Source: Alistipes sp.
GTDB lineage: Bacteria > Bacteroidota > Bacteroidia > Bacteroidales > Rikenellaceae
Reading direction: 5' to 3'
DNA: 14,763 bases
Assembly (NCBI GenBank): GCA_017391185.1
Contig: JAFOZN010000211.1
Location: forward strand, 1 to 14,763
Shown: piece by piece, positions 1 through 6,519 of the stretch
How the letters are laid out: each line of letters opens with the position of its first letter
Position numbering within the stretch: position 1 is the first letter of the stretch
The notes under the pieces: generated by a model
Seen by the model: the letters and a program-made list of their open reading frames with translations, nothing else
What the model was told of the DNA's origin: nothing
Databases searched by the model: none
Program-made: the position numbers and the translations under genes

Positions 1-1
1 G

Positions 2-967
2 GCTATCGACCAGAAGCGTTTTAAACTCTTGGAGCAGACTCTGGATGAGGCGGCCGAGAAGGGTGTTATGGTATATGACATTATGACCGAGCGTTCGGAG
101 GTTAATAACGAGCTTCAGCGTGTGCTGGTCGCTCAACCTGAACTCTTCGGCGAGTTGGAGGAGGGTACGCCCGAAGATCCAGCCATCACCAAAGAGAGCG
201 TTCACCACTTCTTTAAATATGTATCTGGTCAGCCTTTGCGCCGTCCTGAGTGGTATTTCGATGTTGAGCAGCAGGGCGAGGGTTTGGTGGATGTTACTAC
301 CCACTTGGTCGATTTGGTGCAGTGCACCGTAATGCCTGAGCAGGAGATTGATTATCAGAAGGATATCAAGTTTACATCAGCCAAGCGTTGGGCTACGAAG
401 ATTCCTATCGACAAATATCGTTTGGTGTCGGGTAAGGATGTATATCCCGATTTCTTGCAGAAGGATATCATTAGCGATACTCTGCATGTATATTCCAACG
501 GTGAGATGAATTACCAGTTGCAGGGCGTTAACGTGCGCGTGAGTGTGATCTGGAACTTCATGGCTAAGGTCGGCACAGAGGGTACGGGCGATACTCACTA
601 CTCGGTGGTGAAGGGCTCGAAGGCAAATGTGGAGATTCGTCAGGGTGCAGAGCAGGGTTATAAGCCTATGCTTTATGTGGTGAATAAAGGTGCTGATGAT
701 GCGGCATTTGAGGCTACATTGAACAAGACTCTGAAATCTTTGGAGAAGCAATACCCTAAGCTCAGCGCCGTAAAGAGTGGCGATAAGGAGTGGCAGATTG
801 TGATACCTCAGGATATTGTCAAGACTCATGAGATGCGTTTCAGCTCGGTGATGCAGGTATATCTGGATTACCTCAAGCAGGGCGAGATTCCAGCATGGGA
901 GCGTTCTCACATGAAGTCTAAGTATTATACCACAACAAAGGCTGTGGAGTTGGCTCGTCAGAATTAA
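2..967 (+). CDS. Gfo/Idh/MocA-like oxidoreductase, C-terminal part (5' truncated by window)
   Basis: The reading frame is open from base 2, with no stop before the window edge, so the N-terminal NAD(P)-binding Rossmann half lies outside. What remains (about 321 residues) begins with a stretch like the end of the nucleotide-binding domain (KGVMVYDIMTER) and continues with ESVHHFFKYVSG, RPEWYFDVEQQGEGLVDVTTH and a long alpha/beta C-terminal region. From memory this resembles the Bacteroidota 'putative oxidoreductase C-terminal domain' family (PF16490) attached to a GFO/IDH/MocA N-terminal domain. Such proteins are thought to act on sugars or sugar derivatives, but no substrate can be read here. 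A TTG codon at 29 could be scored as a start but is internal to the open frame. A strong hairpin follows the stop. Family call is fairly confident; function is inference. Confidence 0.75.
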   Translation, partial: AIDQKRFKLLEQTLDEAAEKGVMVYDIMTERSEVNNELQRVLVAQPELFGELEEGTPEDPAITKESVHHFFKYVSGQPLRRPEWYFDVEQQGEGLVDVTTHLVDLVQCTVMPEQEIDYQKDIKFTSAKRWATKIPIDKYRLVSGKDVYPDFLQKDIISDTLHVYSNGEMNYQLQGVNVRVSVIWNFMAKVGTEGTGDTHYSVVKGSKANVEIRQGAEQGYKPMLYVVNKGADDAAFEATLNKTLKSLEKQYPKLSAVKSGDKEWQIVIPQDIVKTHEMRFSSVMQVYLDYLKQGEIPAWERSHMKSKYYTTTKAVELARQN

Positions 968-985
968 TGGGTGAGCTATAGAATG

Positions 986-1017
986 ACAAAGGGTGCGAAG
1001 CGATTCGCACCCTTTGT
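986..1017. terminator. Perfect 14-bp hairpin terminator with GCGA tetraloop, between convergent genes
   Basis: ACAAAGGGTGCGAA (986-999) is the exact reverse complement of TTCGCACCCTTTGT (1004-1017), separated only by GCGA, a GNRA-type tetraloop on the plus-strand transcript. It starts 18 bases after the oxidoreductase stop and ends 19 bases before the stop of the opposing outer-membrane protein gene, so it may serve both directions. The downstream T content is weak on both sides (TGTAAG on plus, CATTC on minus), so termination efficiency is uncertain, but the stem itself is unmistakable. Confidence 0.85.
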
Positions 1018-1036
1018 TGTAAGAGATTATACTATA

Positions 1037-1618
1037 TTAGAAATAGTATCCCAAACCGATCTGAATATCCTCGACTTTATCCTTGCCTGTCTCGATGCCG
1101 ATAACCTGACTCTGCTTGAATGCTCCGTTGTAGCGAGCCGAGATAGCGAGCTTCCAGATCTTAACCTCTGCTCCAACAGAATAACCCATAGTAGGATTCT
1201 TGATGCTCCACTTGACGCCGTCCATCTCTCCGCCTGTGTTGGTCATAAGCAAAAAGTTAGGGCCTGCCTGAATAGCCAATATGCCCAATACGCGAATCTG
1301 TGCCAAGATTGGCATGTGCAGTCTGTTGCTCTTGATCTTATCGCCCAATCCGCTAATGTCGAATGAGTTGTGAGAGTAGATCAGCTCAGGGTGTACTCCG
1401 AAGATGCCCCATGTCATATCTCCCTGAATACCGCCATACCAACCTGTGTTGGATTTCAGGTCAAATTTATAGTTCGATGATAATACATCGGAGAATTTAA
1501 AGTTCGTGGTCTGATAGTCCATACCTGCCTTTACTCCGAAACGGAATCGTGGCACAAGACCTGCCGAAGCCTGCGAGCAGATGCATACGGCAACCAAAAG
1601 CATAAGTAACTTTTTCAT
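1037..1618 (-). CDS. Secreted outer-membrane beta-barrel protein (PorT-like family)
   Basis: A 193-residue protein starting at the ATG at 1618; a TTG three codons upstream is in frame but is unlikely as the start because the ATG gives a clean signal peptide. Residues 1-19 are MKK, a hydrophobic core and a Sec cleavage region (SQASA before Gly20). The mature part consists of alternating amphipathic strands (FRFGVKAGMDYQ, WYGGIQGDMTWGIFGVHPELIYS, AIQAGPNFLLMTN, GYSVGAEVKIW, LAISARYNGAF) and ends in Phe (IGLGYYF), the usual terminal beta-signal of outer-membrane barrels. This fits the small 'outer membrane beta-barrel / PorT family' proteins common in Bacteroidota, most with no assigned function. 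It sits 172 bases downstream of the ddl-like gene on the same strand, behind a polypurine leader (on its own strand), and no convincing promoter was found. Confidence 0.75.
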   Translation of the reverse strand: MKKLLMLLVAVCICSQASAGLVPRFRFGVKAGMDYQTTNFKFSDVLSSNYKFDLKSNTGWYGGIQGDMTWGIFGVHPELIYSHNSFDISGLGDKIKSNRLHMPILAQIRVLGILAIQAGPNFLLMTNTGGEMDGVKWSIKNPTMGYSVGAEVKIWKLAISARYNGAFKQSQVIGIETGKDKVEDIQIGLGYYF

Positions 1619-1658
1619 ATCATTCAAAGTTTTAAGTTATTTCTCTCTCCTTATATTG

Positions 1659-1677
1659 ATAGTCTCTTCAAGACTAT
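1659..1677. other. Small inverted repeat upstream of the beta-barrel gene
   Basis: ATAGTCT (1659-1665) and AGACTAT (1671-1677) form a 7-bp stem with a 5-base loop. On the minus strand it lies between the polypurine tract and the start codon at 1618, so it would be in the 5' untranslated part of a read-through transcript. There is no following T-run on the minus strand, so it is not a standard terminator; role unknown. Confidence 0.4.
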
Positions 1678-1780
1678 TCCTTTCTCTCTTCTCTCTCTTT
1701 TCTCTCTCTTTCCTCTTTCAACTTTCCTCTTTCCTCTTTCCTCTTTCAACTTCCCTCTCTCCTCTCTCCTCTCTCCTCTC
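1677..1780. repeat. Polypyrimidine/polypurine low-complexity tract (CT-rich)
   Basis: On the plus strand this is three uninterrupted pyrimidine runs of 43 (1677-1719), 26 (1722-1747) and 31 bases (1750-1780), broken only by AA twice. Inside it are short tandem units: TTTCCTC-like repeats around 1722-1747 and CTCTCTC-like repeats around 1752-1779. It fills the gap between the ddl-like gene and the beta-barrel gene; on the transcribed minus strand it would be a GA-rich leader. Such tracts are prone to slippage and can form triplex-type structures; neither is demonstrated here. Confidence 0.8.
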
Positions 1781-1790
1781 GCACCCCAGC

Positions 1791-3002
1791 TTAGCACTTA
1801 GAACCTTTGGCTCCCTTTGCACCTGAGATGGTGTAGTTGAAGATATTCTCCTTGTAGCTTGTGGTCTTAAACGAGGAGTCACGCTTACGCTCAAAGGCGA
1901 TGCGAATCAAACGCTCGGTAAGCTCTGTAAATGATACTCCGCTTGCCTCCCATAAATAGAATGAGAGCGAACCGGGGATGGTGTTGATCTCATTTACATA
2001 GATCTTGCCATCGGCCTGATCAATCATAAAGTCGATACGTGCCACGCCATCGCAATTAAGAGCCTTGAATGTCTCGACTGCTGTGCTACGGATAAATTCC
2101 GTAGTCTTCTCTGGCAAGTTGGCTGGAATCTCGCGGATTGTTGAGCGCATACCCTCAGACTGCTTCACAGCACCCTTTGAGCCTTTGCCGCCACCCAGAT
2201 ATTTATCTGCATAGCTCAAAATCTCGCCACTGCGGATAGGAGCCTCACAAACCGAAGCCTCGCACTCGTAGTAGTTACCCAATACCGAGCAGTTAATCTC
2301 CTTGAGTTGCTCTACAAGATGCTCTACGATGATGCGCTTGGAGTAAGATACAGCGCTCTCGATGGCCTCCTTTAGCTCCTCGCGGTTGTGTACGGCCGTA
2401 ATACCCACACTTGAGCCCGAATCAGCGGGCTTCACGATCATCGGATAACCCAATTTAGTCTCCATGCGCCCAATGACCTGCTCCTCTTTGTCAAACCACT
2501 CCTTGTCGCAGAACCAAGCGTAGTCGATAACGGGGATACCGCACTCCTTGAGGATCATCTTCATGGTGATCTTGTCCATACCGTTGGCAGATGCCAAGAC
2601 GTTACATGAGGCGTAAGGGATACCAGTCATCTCGATTGCACCCTGGAACGAACCATCCTCGCAATTTGTACCATGCAGGGCTGGCAGGATGACATCCAAC
2701 GAGCAGACTACATCACTACCAAAAAGAGATTTCTTAACCTTGTAAAGATTGCTGTCGCCATACGTTGGGTGTAGGCACACCTCTTGGCATGAGGCGTATA
2801 GCTTAGCCATGTCTTTATAGTTCTCGCTCTTGCGCAATGTCTGGCCAGTGTACCATTTTCCCTCTTTGGAGATATAGATTGGGATAATCTCATATTTCTC
2901 TGTGTCGATGGCCTCCATAGCCTGTATGGCGGTGAGTACCGAAATCTCGTTCTCTACCGAGCGGCCGCCGAAAATTACTCCTACGTTGATTTTACTTTTC
3001 AT
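1791..3002 (-). CDS. ddl: D-alanine--D-alanine ligase family protein
   Basis: A 403-residue ATP-grasp ligase of the Ddl family, which joins two D-amino acids (normally D-Ala-D-Ala) for peptidoglycan precursors in the cytoplasm. Visible motifs: VIFGGRSVENEIS (9-21), HGTNCEDGS (110-118), ATP-grasp KPADSGSSVGI (191-201), omega-loop DKY (266-268), ARIDF (321-325) and NEINTIPGS (337-345). The DKY loop is the D-Ala-D-Ala type rather than the VanA D-lactate type. Oddities: the usual HGxxGEDG is HGTNCEDG, the omega loop is widened by a Gly/Lys-rich segment (269-280), and about 25 residues extend the C-terminus, ending GAKGAKGSKC. It lies 21 bases after the MurF-like gene in the same operon. It could be the organism's only Ddl or a second, specialised copy; the window cannot tell. 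Confidence 0.88.
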   Translation of the reverse strand: MKSKINVGVIFGGRSVENEISVLTAIQAMEAIDTEKYEIIPIYISKEGKWYTGQTLRKSENYKDMAKLYASCQEVCLHPTYGDSNLYKVKKSLFGSDVVCSLDVILPALHGTNCEDGSFQGAIEMTGIPYASCNVLASANGMDKITMKMILKECGIPVIDYAWFCDKEWFDKEEQVIGRMETKLGYPMIVKPADSGSSVGITAVHNREELKEAIESAVSYSKRIIVEHLVEQLKEINCSVLGNYYECEASVCEAPIRSGEILSYADKYLGGGKGSKGAVKQSEGMRSTIREIPANLPEKTTEFIRSTAVETFKALNCDGVARIDFMIDQADGKIYVNEINTIPGSLSFYLWEASGVSFTELTERLIRIAFERKRDSSFKTTSYKENIFNYTISGAKGAKGSKC

Positions 3003-3023
3003 ATCTTAGGTCTCTTCTATTTA

Positions 3024-4589
3024 CTATTTAAATGAATCGGGCAAATCATTCTCATACAATATCACATCTCCTGCACGCAGTACCCCCGAAAGATAAGCCG
3101 AAGCCTCGGCAAAACTATCAGCGAGGATTATCTTCTCCTCGTCAAATTGAGCATCCCTTAGGCCCATGGTGATAGCCTCGCGGTTGGTCTGATTGACCAC
3201 GATTGCCAAGTCTGCAGCAGAGGCGATGTCGCTTCCCAACTCGCGATTTAGCTGAGCCTGACGCTCTCCGAGCTCAACAAATCCTGGTGTGACAACAATA
3301 CGGCGTGCCGTAGCAGGGCGGTTGAAGTGTGCCAACACCTCTAAAGCCATCTTTGCTCCCGTAGGGTTGGAATTATATGCATCGTCAATGATGCTTACAC
3401 CACCAGCCGTACGCTTCACGCTCAAACGATGCTCTATCTGTTCAATCTGACGCATGGCACGCTTCTGTTGCGAGGCTGGAACCTTCATCAGGTCAGCTAC
3501 CGCTACAGCCGCCAAGAGGTTGAGAATATTTCCTCTACCCGCCAAATGTGTGGTGTAGGCCTCTCTAATATCTCCTCTCGAATCTATGTCGAATGAGGTC
3601 TCTGAAGCAGAATAGTCGATATTTACGGCACGATAGTCGGCATCGTGATTCCTTACTCCGTATGTTATCAAATGTGATTTATGATCTATCGGTTTTCCCG
3701 CAATGTGTTCAGAATCAATATTCACTATGCCATACCCATCTGTTGGCAAGGCGTCTATCAACTCAAACTTCGTACGGCGAATGTTCTCTACCGAGTGGAA
3801 GGTCTCCAAATGCATCTCGCCAACGGCTGTCACGATACCTATCGAAGGGTGTACCAAGTCGCAAATCTCCTTGATATCGCCCACCTGCTTGGCTCCCATC
3901 TCCACGATAAAGACCTGATGATGTGCTTTGAGCTGCTCGCGGATGGTACGCACCACGCCGAGCGTAGTGTTGAAATTACCCGGAGTCATCAAGACGTTGT
4001 ATTTCTCCGAAAGGATGCGGTAAAGGTAGTGTTTTGTCGAAGTCTTACCGAAACTTCCCGTAACACCGATAATCTTCAGGTCGGGCATCGCGCTGAGCTT
4101 ACGCTTGGCATCGTTGTAATACCAGCGAGTAATTGATGCCTCCAAAGGCTTGTTCACAAAATTTGCTACGAGCATCACCACAGGCAGAGCCAACATACCC
4201 GCACCTATGCTAAGGATCAAATCTGGAACTGATAGGTATGTGATGACGAGTGTTATAGCTGTGAGCAATGCCGCCGTGAGGAATAGTCGCTGAACTCGGT
4301 TGGTATAGACAATCGGCTTTTTATATACTATACGTAGTCTGCGTATGGCTTCTGCTACCATACATACGCTCACCGCACTCCATAACCACATCTGCTTCGA
4401 GAAGAAGAGTCCCAATATGGCTGTCACAGCCAAGAGCGCTAATTGTGGTAGGTTGATATATTGCTTTAGCCAGCGCAGATAACGCTCCTCGCGGTATGAA
4501 TTCTGTTGGAACATCTGCACGTCATAGCGCACCACCGTAAACCAGTAGATGGCGTAACATAGCAGAAATATGATGTAGATGATATTCAT
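3024..4589 (-). CDS. Membrane-anchored MurF-like Mur ligase
   Basis: A 521-residue protein with two parts. Residues 1-150 are strongly hydrophobic, with about five membrane segments (about 2-20, 47-63, 66-80, 101-120, 123-146). Residues 165-521 are a Mur ligase core: P-loop GVTGSFGKTST (175-185), TPGNFNTTLG (202-211), VEMGA with the metal-site Glu230, His260 and Lys274 (candidate carbamylated lysine), and C-terminal-domain IDDAYNSNP (401-409), TPGFVELGE (434-442) and the tail ENDLPDSF. These motifs match MurF, which adds D-Ala-D-Ala to UDP-MurNAc-tripeptide. The usual MurF N-terminal substrate-binding domain is missing and replaced by the membrane region. It starts 6 bases after the hydrolase gene and is followed by ddl 21 bases later, which supports a D-Ala-D-Ala-type donor. 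From memory, similar membrane MurF-like proteins occur beside Ddl in clostridia; unverified. The acceptor is unknown. Confidence 0.82.
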   Translation of the reverse strand: MNIIYIIFLLCYAIYWFTVVRYDVQMFQQNSYREERYLRWLKQYINLPQLALLAVTAILGLFFSKQMWLWSAVSVCMVAEAIRRLRIVYKKPIVYTNRVQRLFLTAALLTAITLVITYLSVPDLILSIGAGMLALPVVMLVANFVNKPLEASITRWYYNDAKRKLSAMPDLKIIGVTGSFGKTSTKHYLYRILSEKYNVLMTPGNFNTTLGVVRTIREQLKAHHQVFIVEMGAKQVGDIKEICDLVHPSIGIVTAVGEMHLETFHSVENIRRTKFELIDALPTDGYGIVNIDSEHIAGKPIDHKSHLITYGVRNHDADYRAVNIDYSASETSFDIDSRGDIREAYTTHLAGRGNILNLLAAVAVADLMKVPASQQKRAMRQIEQIEHRLSVKRTAGGVSIIDDAYNSNPTGAKMALEVLAHFNRPATARRIVVTPGFVELGERQAQLNRELGSDIASAADLAIVVNQTNREAITMGLRDAQFDEEKIILADSFAEASAYLSGVLRAGDVILYENDLPDSFK

Positions 4590-4595
4590 TTTCGT

Positions 4596-5369
4596 TTACT
4601 TGTTAATCTCTTTACTTAGGAAACTTCTCACCACACGATAGTATAGGTCGGCCTGCTCCAAAAATGAGAAGTGTCCTGCGCCTTGAGCCACGACCAATCC
4701 CGCATCTGCTATGAGTGACTCCATGCGTTTGGCATCGCTTAGTGGGGTAGCGGTATCTCTATCACCCCAGAAAAGGAGTGTCGAAGCTTTGATCTTAGGC
4801 ATCAAGTGGCATAAATCCTCATTGACAACCTTCGAAAGTATTGCGCGCATCATAGGCGAGGCGTTGTTGTAGTCCGAAGATCCTGCCTTGGCTCTACGTT
4901 TTGCGATGAGTTTCTCGGCGCGCTCACGCCCCAAAAATATCGGCGCAAGGCGTTTGAGCAGTTTAAATGTATATACCTTGCGGTAGTATGTAAACCCGCG
5001 CTTGGGTTTTACTCCCGCAGCATCGGTAAGTATAATCTTGTGAGTCTTGTTGCGCGAGGCAAAAACAATGGCTACGCGTCCGCCAAATGAGTGACCTATC
5101 AAAATCGGGTTACTCACACCCTCGCTCTGGGCAATAGCCTCTATCGAGCGGGTGTACTCCTCTACGCCCCACACCTGCTTAGGCTCTTCACTCAGGCCGA
5201 AGCCAGCGAAGTCAAAAGTATAGAGCTGGAAGTGTTGTTCCAAAAAGGCACTGATTCGTTCCCAAATCTTGCCATCACAACCCCATCCATGAAGCAAAAA
5301 CAAAGGTTGCCCTGCACCTCGAAGGGTGTAGTGCAACCTGATGCCTTGATATGTGAAATACTTGTCCAT
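4596..5369 (-). CDS. Alpha/beta-fold hydrolase, first gene of the Ddl/MurF-like cassette
   Basis: A 257-residue cytoplasmic alpha/beta hydrolase without a signal peptide. The catalytic set is complete: oxyanion-hole HGWG (27-30), nucleophile Ser94 in GHSFGG (92-97), acid Asp205 in WGDRDTATPL (201-210) and His233 in GAGHFSF (231-237). A basic lid-like insertion (about 121-165, rich in Lys/Arg) lies between the core strands. Families with this layout include esterases, lipases, amidases and C-C hydrolases; the substrate cannot be read from the sequence. It leads a three-gene operon, 6 bases before the membrane MurF-like gene, so it may trim or recycle a product or intermediate of the two ligases, for example a dipeptide, peptide or ester linkage. 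That role is inference from gene context. Confidence 0.85.
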   Translation of the reverse strand: MDKYFTYQGIRLHYTLRGAGQPLFLLHGWGCDGKIWERISAFLEQHFQLYTFDFAGFGLSEEPKQVWGVEEYTRSIEAIAQSEGVSNPILIGHSFGGRVAIVFASRNKTHKIILTDAAGVKPKRGFTYYRKVYTFKLLKRLAPIFLGRERAEKLIAKRRAKAGSSDYNNASPMMRAILSKVVNEDLCHLMPKIKASTLLFWGDRDTATPLSDAKRMESLIADAGLVVAQGAGHFSFLEQADLYYRVVRSFLSKEINK

Positions 5370-5377
5370 ATTTGTGG

Positions 5378-5410
5378 CAAAGTTATGAAATTTTCACCAC
5401 ATTACGACAA
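5378..5410 (-). promoter_or_regulatory. Candidate promoter of the hydrolase/MurF-like/ddl operon
   Basis: On the minus strand TAACTTTG (5385-5378) matches the Bacteroidota -7 consensus TAnnTTTG, with a TTG (5410-5408) 22 bases upstream, slightly longer than the usual 19-21. It ends only 8 bases before the start codon at 5369, so the message would be nearly leaderless. It separates this cassette from the aromatic operon. Confidence 0.5.
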
Positions 5411-5423
5411 GATTAACGCCAAT

Positions 5424-5441
5424 TTATATCCTTAGATATAA
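5424..5441. other. AT-rich hairpin directly after the DAHP synthase stop codon
   Basis: TTATATC (5424-5430) and GATATAA (5435-5441) form a 7-bp stem with a 4-base loop, directly adjoining the stop codon of the DAHP synthase gene. The stem is low in GC and no T-run follows on the minus strand, so it is at best a weak terminator or a 3'-end-protecting hairpin for the aromatic operon. Confidence 0.35.
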
Positions 5442-6512
5442 CTATTTGTTCATAATCTCGTTTTGGTGGTTGATACTCTCCATATGGATAGCCTCCAAAA
5501 CCGTATTTACAAACTCCTCGCTGAGTCCCATTCCGCGTGTCATAGAGATCATTCTACGGGTGATTTCGTTCCAACGGTTACTCTGCAGGATAGCTACATT
5601 GCTTGCCTTCTTGATCTGACCAATTTTGTCTGCAGTACGCATACGTTGGCTCAGAAGGTCAAATAGCTCGGAGTCAATCTGATCAATCTTCTGCCGACAG
5701 ATGTTAAGCTCACTATTGAACTCAGGATCTTCGGCACTCTTTGCTCTCCACATAATGTTGTCCAACAGGGAGATACAATCCTCTGGAGTAACCTGTTGAG
5801 AAGCATCGCTCCACGCCTTGTCGGGATCAATGTGGCTCTCAATCATGATACCATCGAAGCAGAGGTCAGCCGCCTGCTGAGCAATGCCCAAAAGCAGTGG
5901 GCGGCAACCGCAGATATGCGATGGATCACAGATCATCATCATCTCAGGGAAACGACTACGCATATCGAAGATCATGTGCCACATCGGAGGGTTGCGGTAG
6001 GTGCTATGTCCGAAGTATGAGAATCCACGATGAATAAGTCCGATATTCTTCTCTGGTACGCCCTCTGCGATGAGTCGCTTAACAGCGCCTTCCCAAAGAT
6101 TGATATCTGGCGTCATCGGGTTCTTTACAAGTACAGTGACATCCTTATTATCGTGCAGTGCCTCAGCAATCTCCTGTACAGCAAATGGTGAAACTGTGGT
6201 ACGTGCGCCGATCCAAAGTATATCTACACCATACTTTAGCGCAGTCTGAACATGGGTGTGGTTGGCAACCTCGACTGCAATGGGGATTCCCGTCTGACGT
6301 TTTACCTCACTTAGCCACTCAAGTCCCACCTCGCCAATACCTTCAAAAGTACCTGGTTTGGTACGAGGCTTCCAAATACCTGCTCGTATAACATCCACCT
6401 TGCCTGAGCGTGCGAGCTTTAGAGCAGTCTCCATGGTCTGCTCGCGAGTCTCGGCACTACAGGGGCCAGCTATGATCAAAGGGCGTTTCTGCCCAAGTGT
6501 AAATTTCTCCAT
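5442..6512 (-). CDS. Bifunctional DAHP synthase / chorismate mutase (type II, AroQ)
   Basis: A 356-residue fusion catalysing the first step of the shikimate pathway (PEP plus erythrose 4-phosphate to DAHP) and the chorismate to prephenate step. Residues 1-260 are the DAHP synthase/KDO8P-synthase-like barrel: AGPCSAET (15-22), KPRTKPGTFEGIG (48-60), IGARTT (101-106), KNPM (130-133), HRGFS (161-165), DPSH (196-199) and ESH (225-227). Residues about 268-345 are an all-helical AroQ chorismate mutase, with Arg273, Arg290 and Lys301 in the expected positions (RQKIDQID, SQRM, IGQIKK). This synthase-then-mutase order is the known Bacteroidota arrangement. The gene lies 7 bases after tyrA and is the last of the operon, feeding prephenate to PheA and TyrA. 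The fused mutase may act as an allosteric sensor of prephenate, as in related fusions; that is family knowledge, not visible here. Confidence 0.93.
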   Translation of the reverse strand: MEKFTLGQKRPLIIAGPCSAETREQTMETALKLARSGKVDVIRAGIWKPRTKPGTFEGIGEVGLEWLSEVKRQTGIPIAVEVANHTHVQTALKYGVDILWIGARTTVSPFAVQEIAEALHDNKDVTVLVKNPMTPDINLWEGAVKRLIAEGVPEKNIGLIHRGFSYFGHSTYRNPPMWHMIFDMRSRFPEMMMICDPSHICGCRPLLLGIAQQAADLCFDGIMIESHIDPDKAWSDASQQVTPEDCISLLDNIMWRAKSAEDPEFNSELNICRQKIDQIDSELFDLLSQRMRTADKIGQIKKASNVAILQSNRWNEITRRMISMTRGMGLSEEFVNTVLEAIHMESINHQNEIMNK

Positions 6513-6519
6513 AGTAAAG

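Noticed and set aside
971..1366. Plus-strand reading frame of 131 codons
   Set aside because: It runs through the terminator hairpin and antisense to the beta-barrel gene, and resembles no family.
1619..1680. Promoter for the beta-barrel gene
   Set aside because: The nearest candidate reads AAACTTTG rather than TAnnTTTG and has no TTG at 19-21 bases upstream, so no promoter was called.
1722..1780. Tandem CT-rich units as a CRISPR or other spaced repeat array
   Set aside because: The units are short, adjoin without unique spacers and vary in sequence; this is simple low complexity.
1581..1826. Plus-strand reading frame of 81 codons across the CT-rich tract
   Set aside because: It exists only because the polypyrimidine tract lacks stop codons; the translation is Ser/Leu/Phe low complexity and it overlaps two real genes on the other strand.
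1791..3002. Ddl-family gene as a VanA/VanB-type vancomycin-resistance ligase
   Set aside because: The omega loop has the DKY signature of D-Ala-adding ligases, and no vanH or vanX-like gene or sensor pair is nearby. The adjacent hydrolase is an alpha/beta-fold Ser hydrolase, not a VanX-type metallopeptidase.
5424..5441. Hairpin after the DAHP synthase gene as a strong intrinsic terminator
   Set aside because: The stem is AT-only apart from one pair and no T-run follows on the minus strand; kept only as a weak structure.
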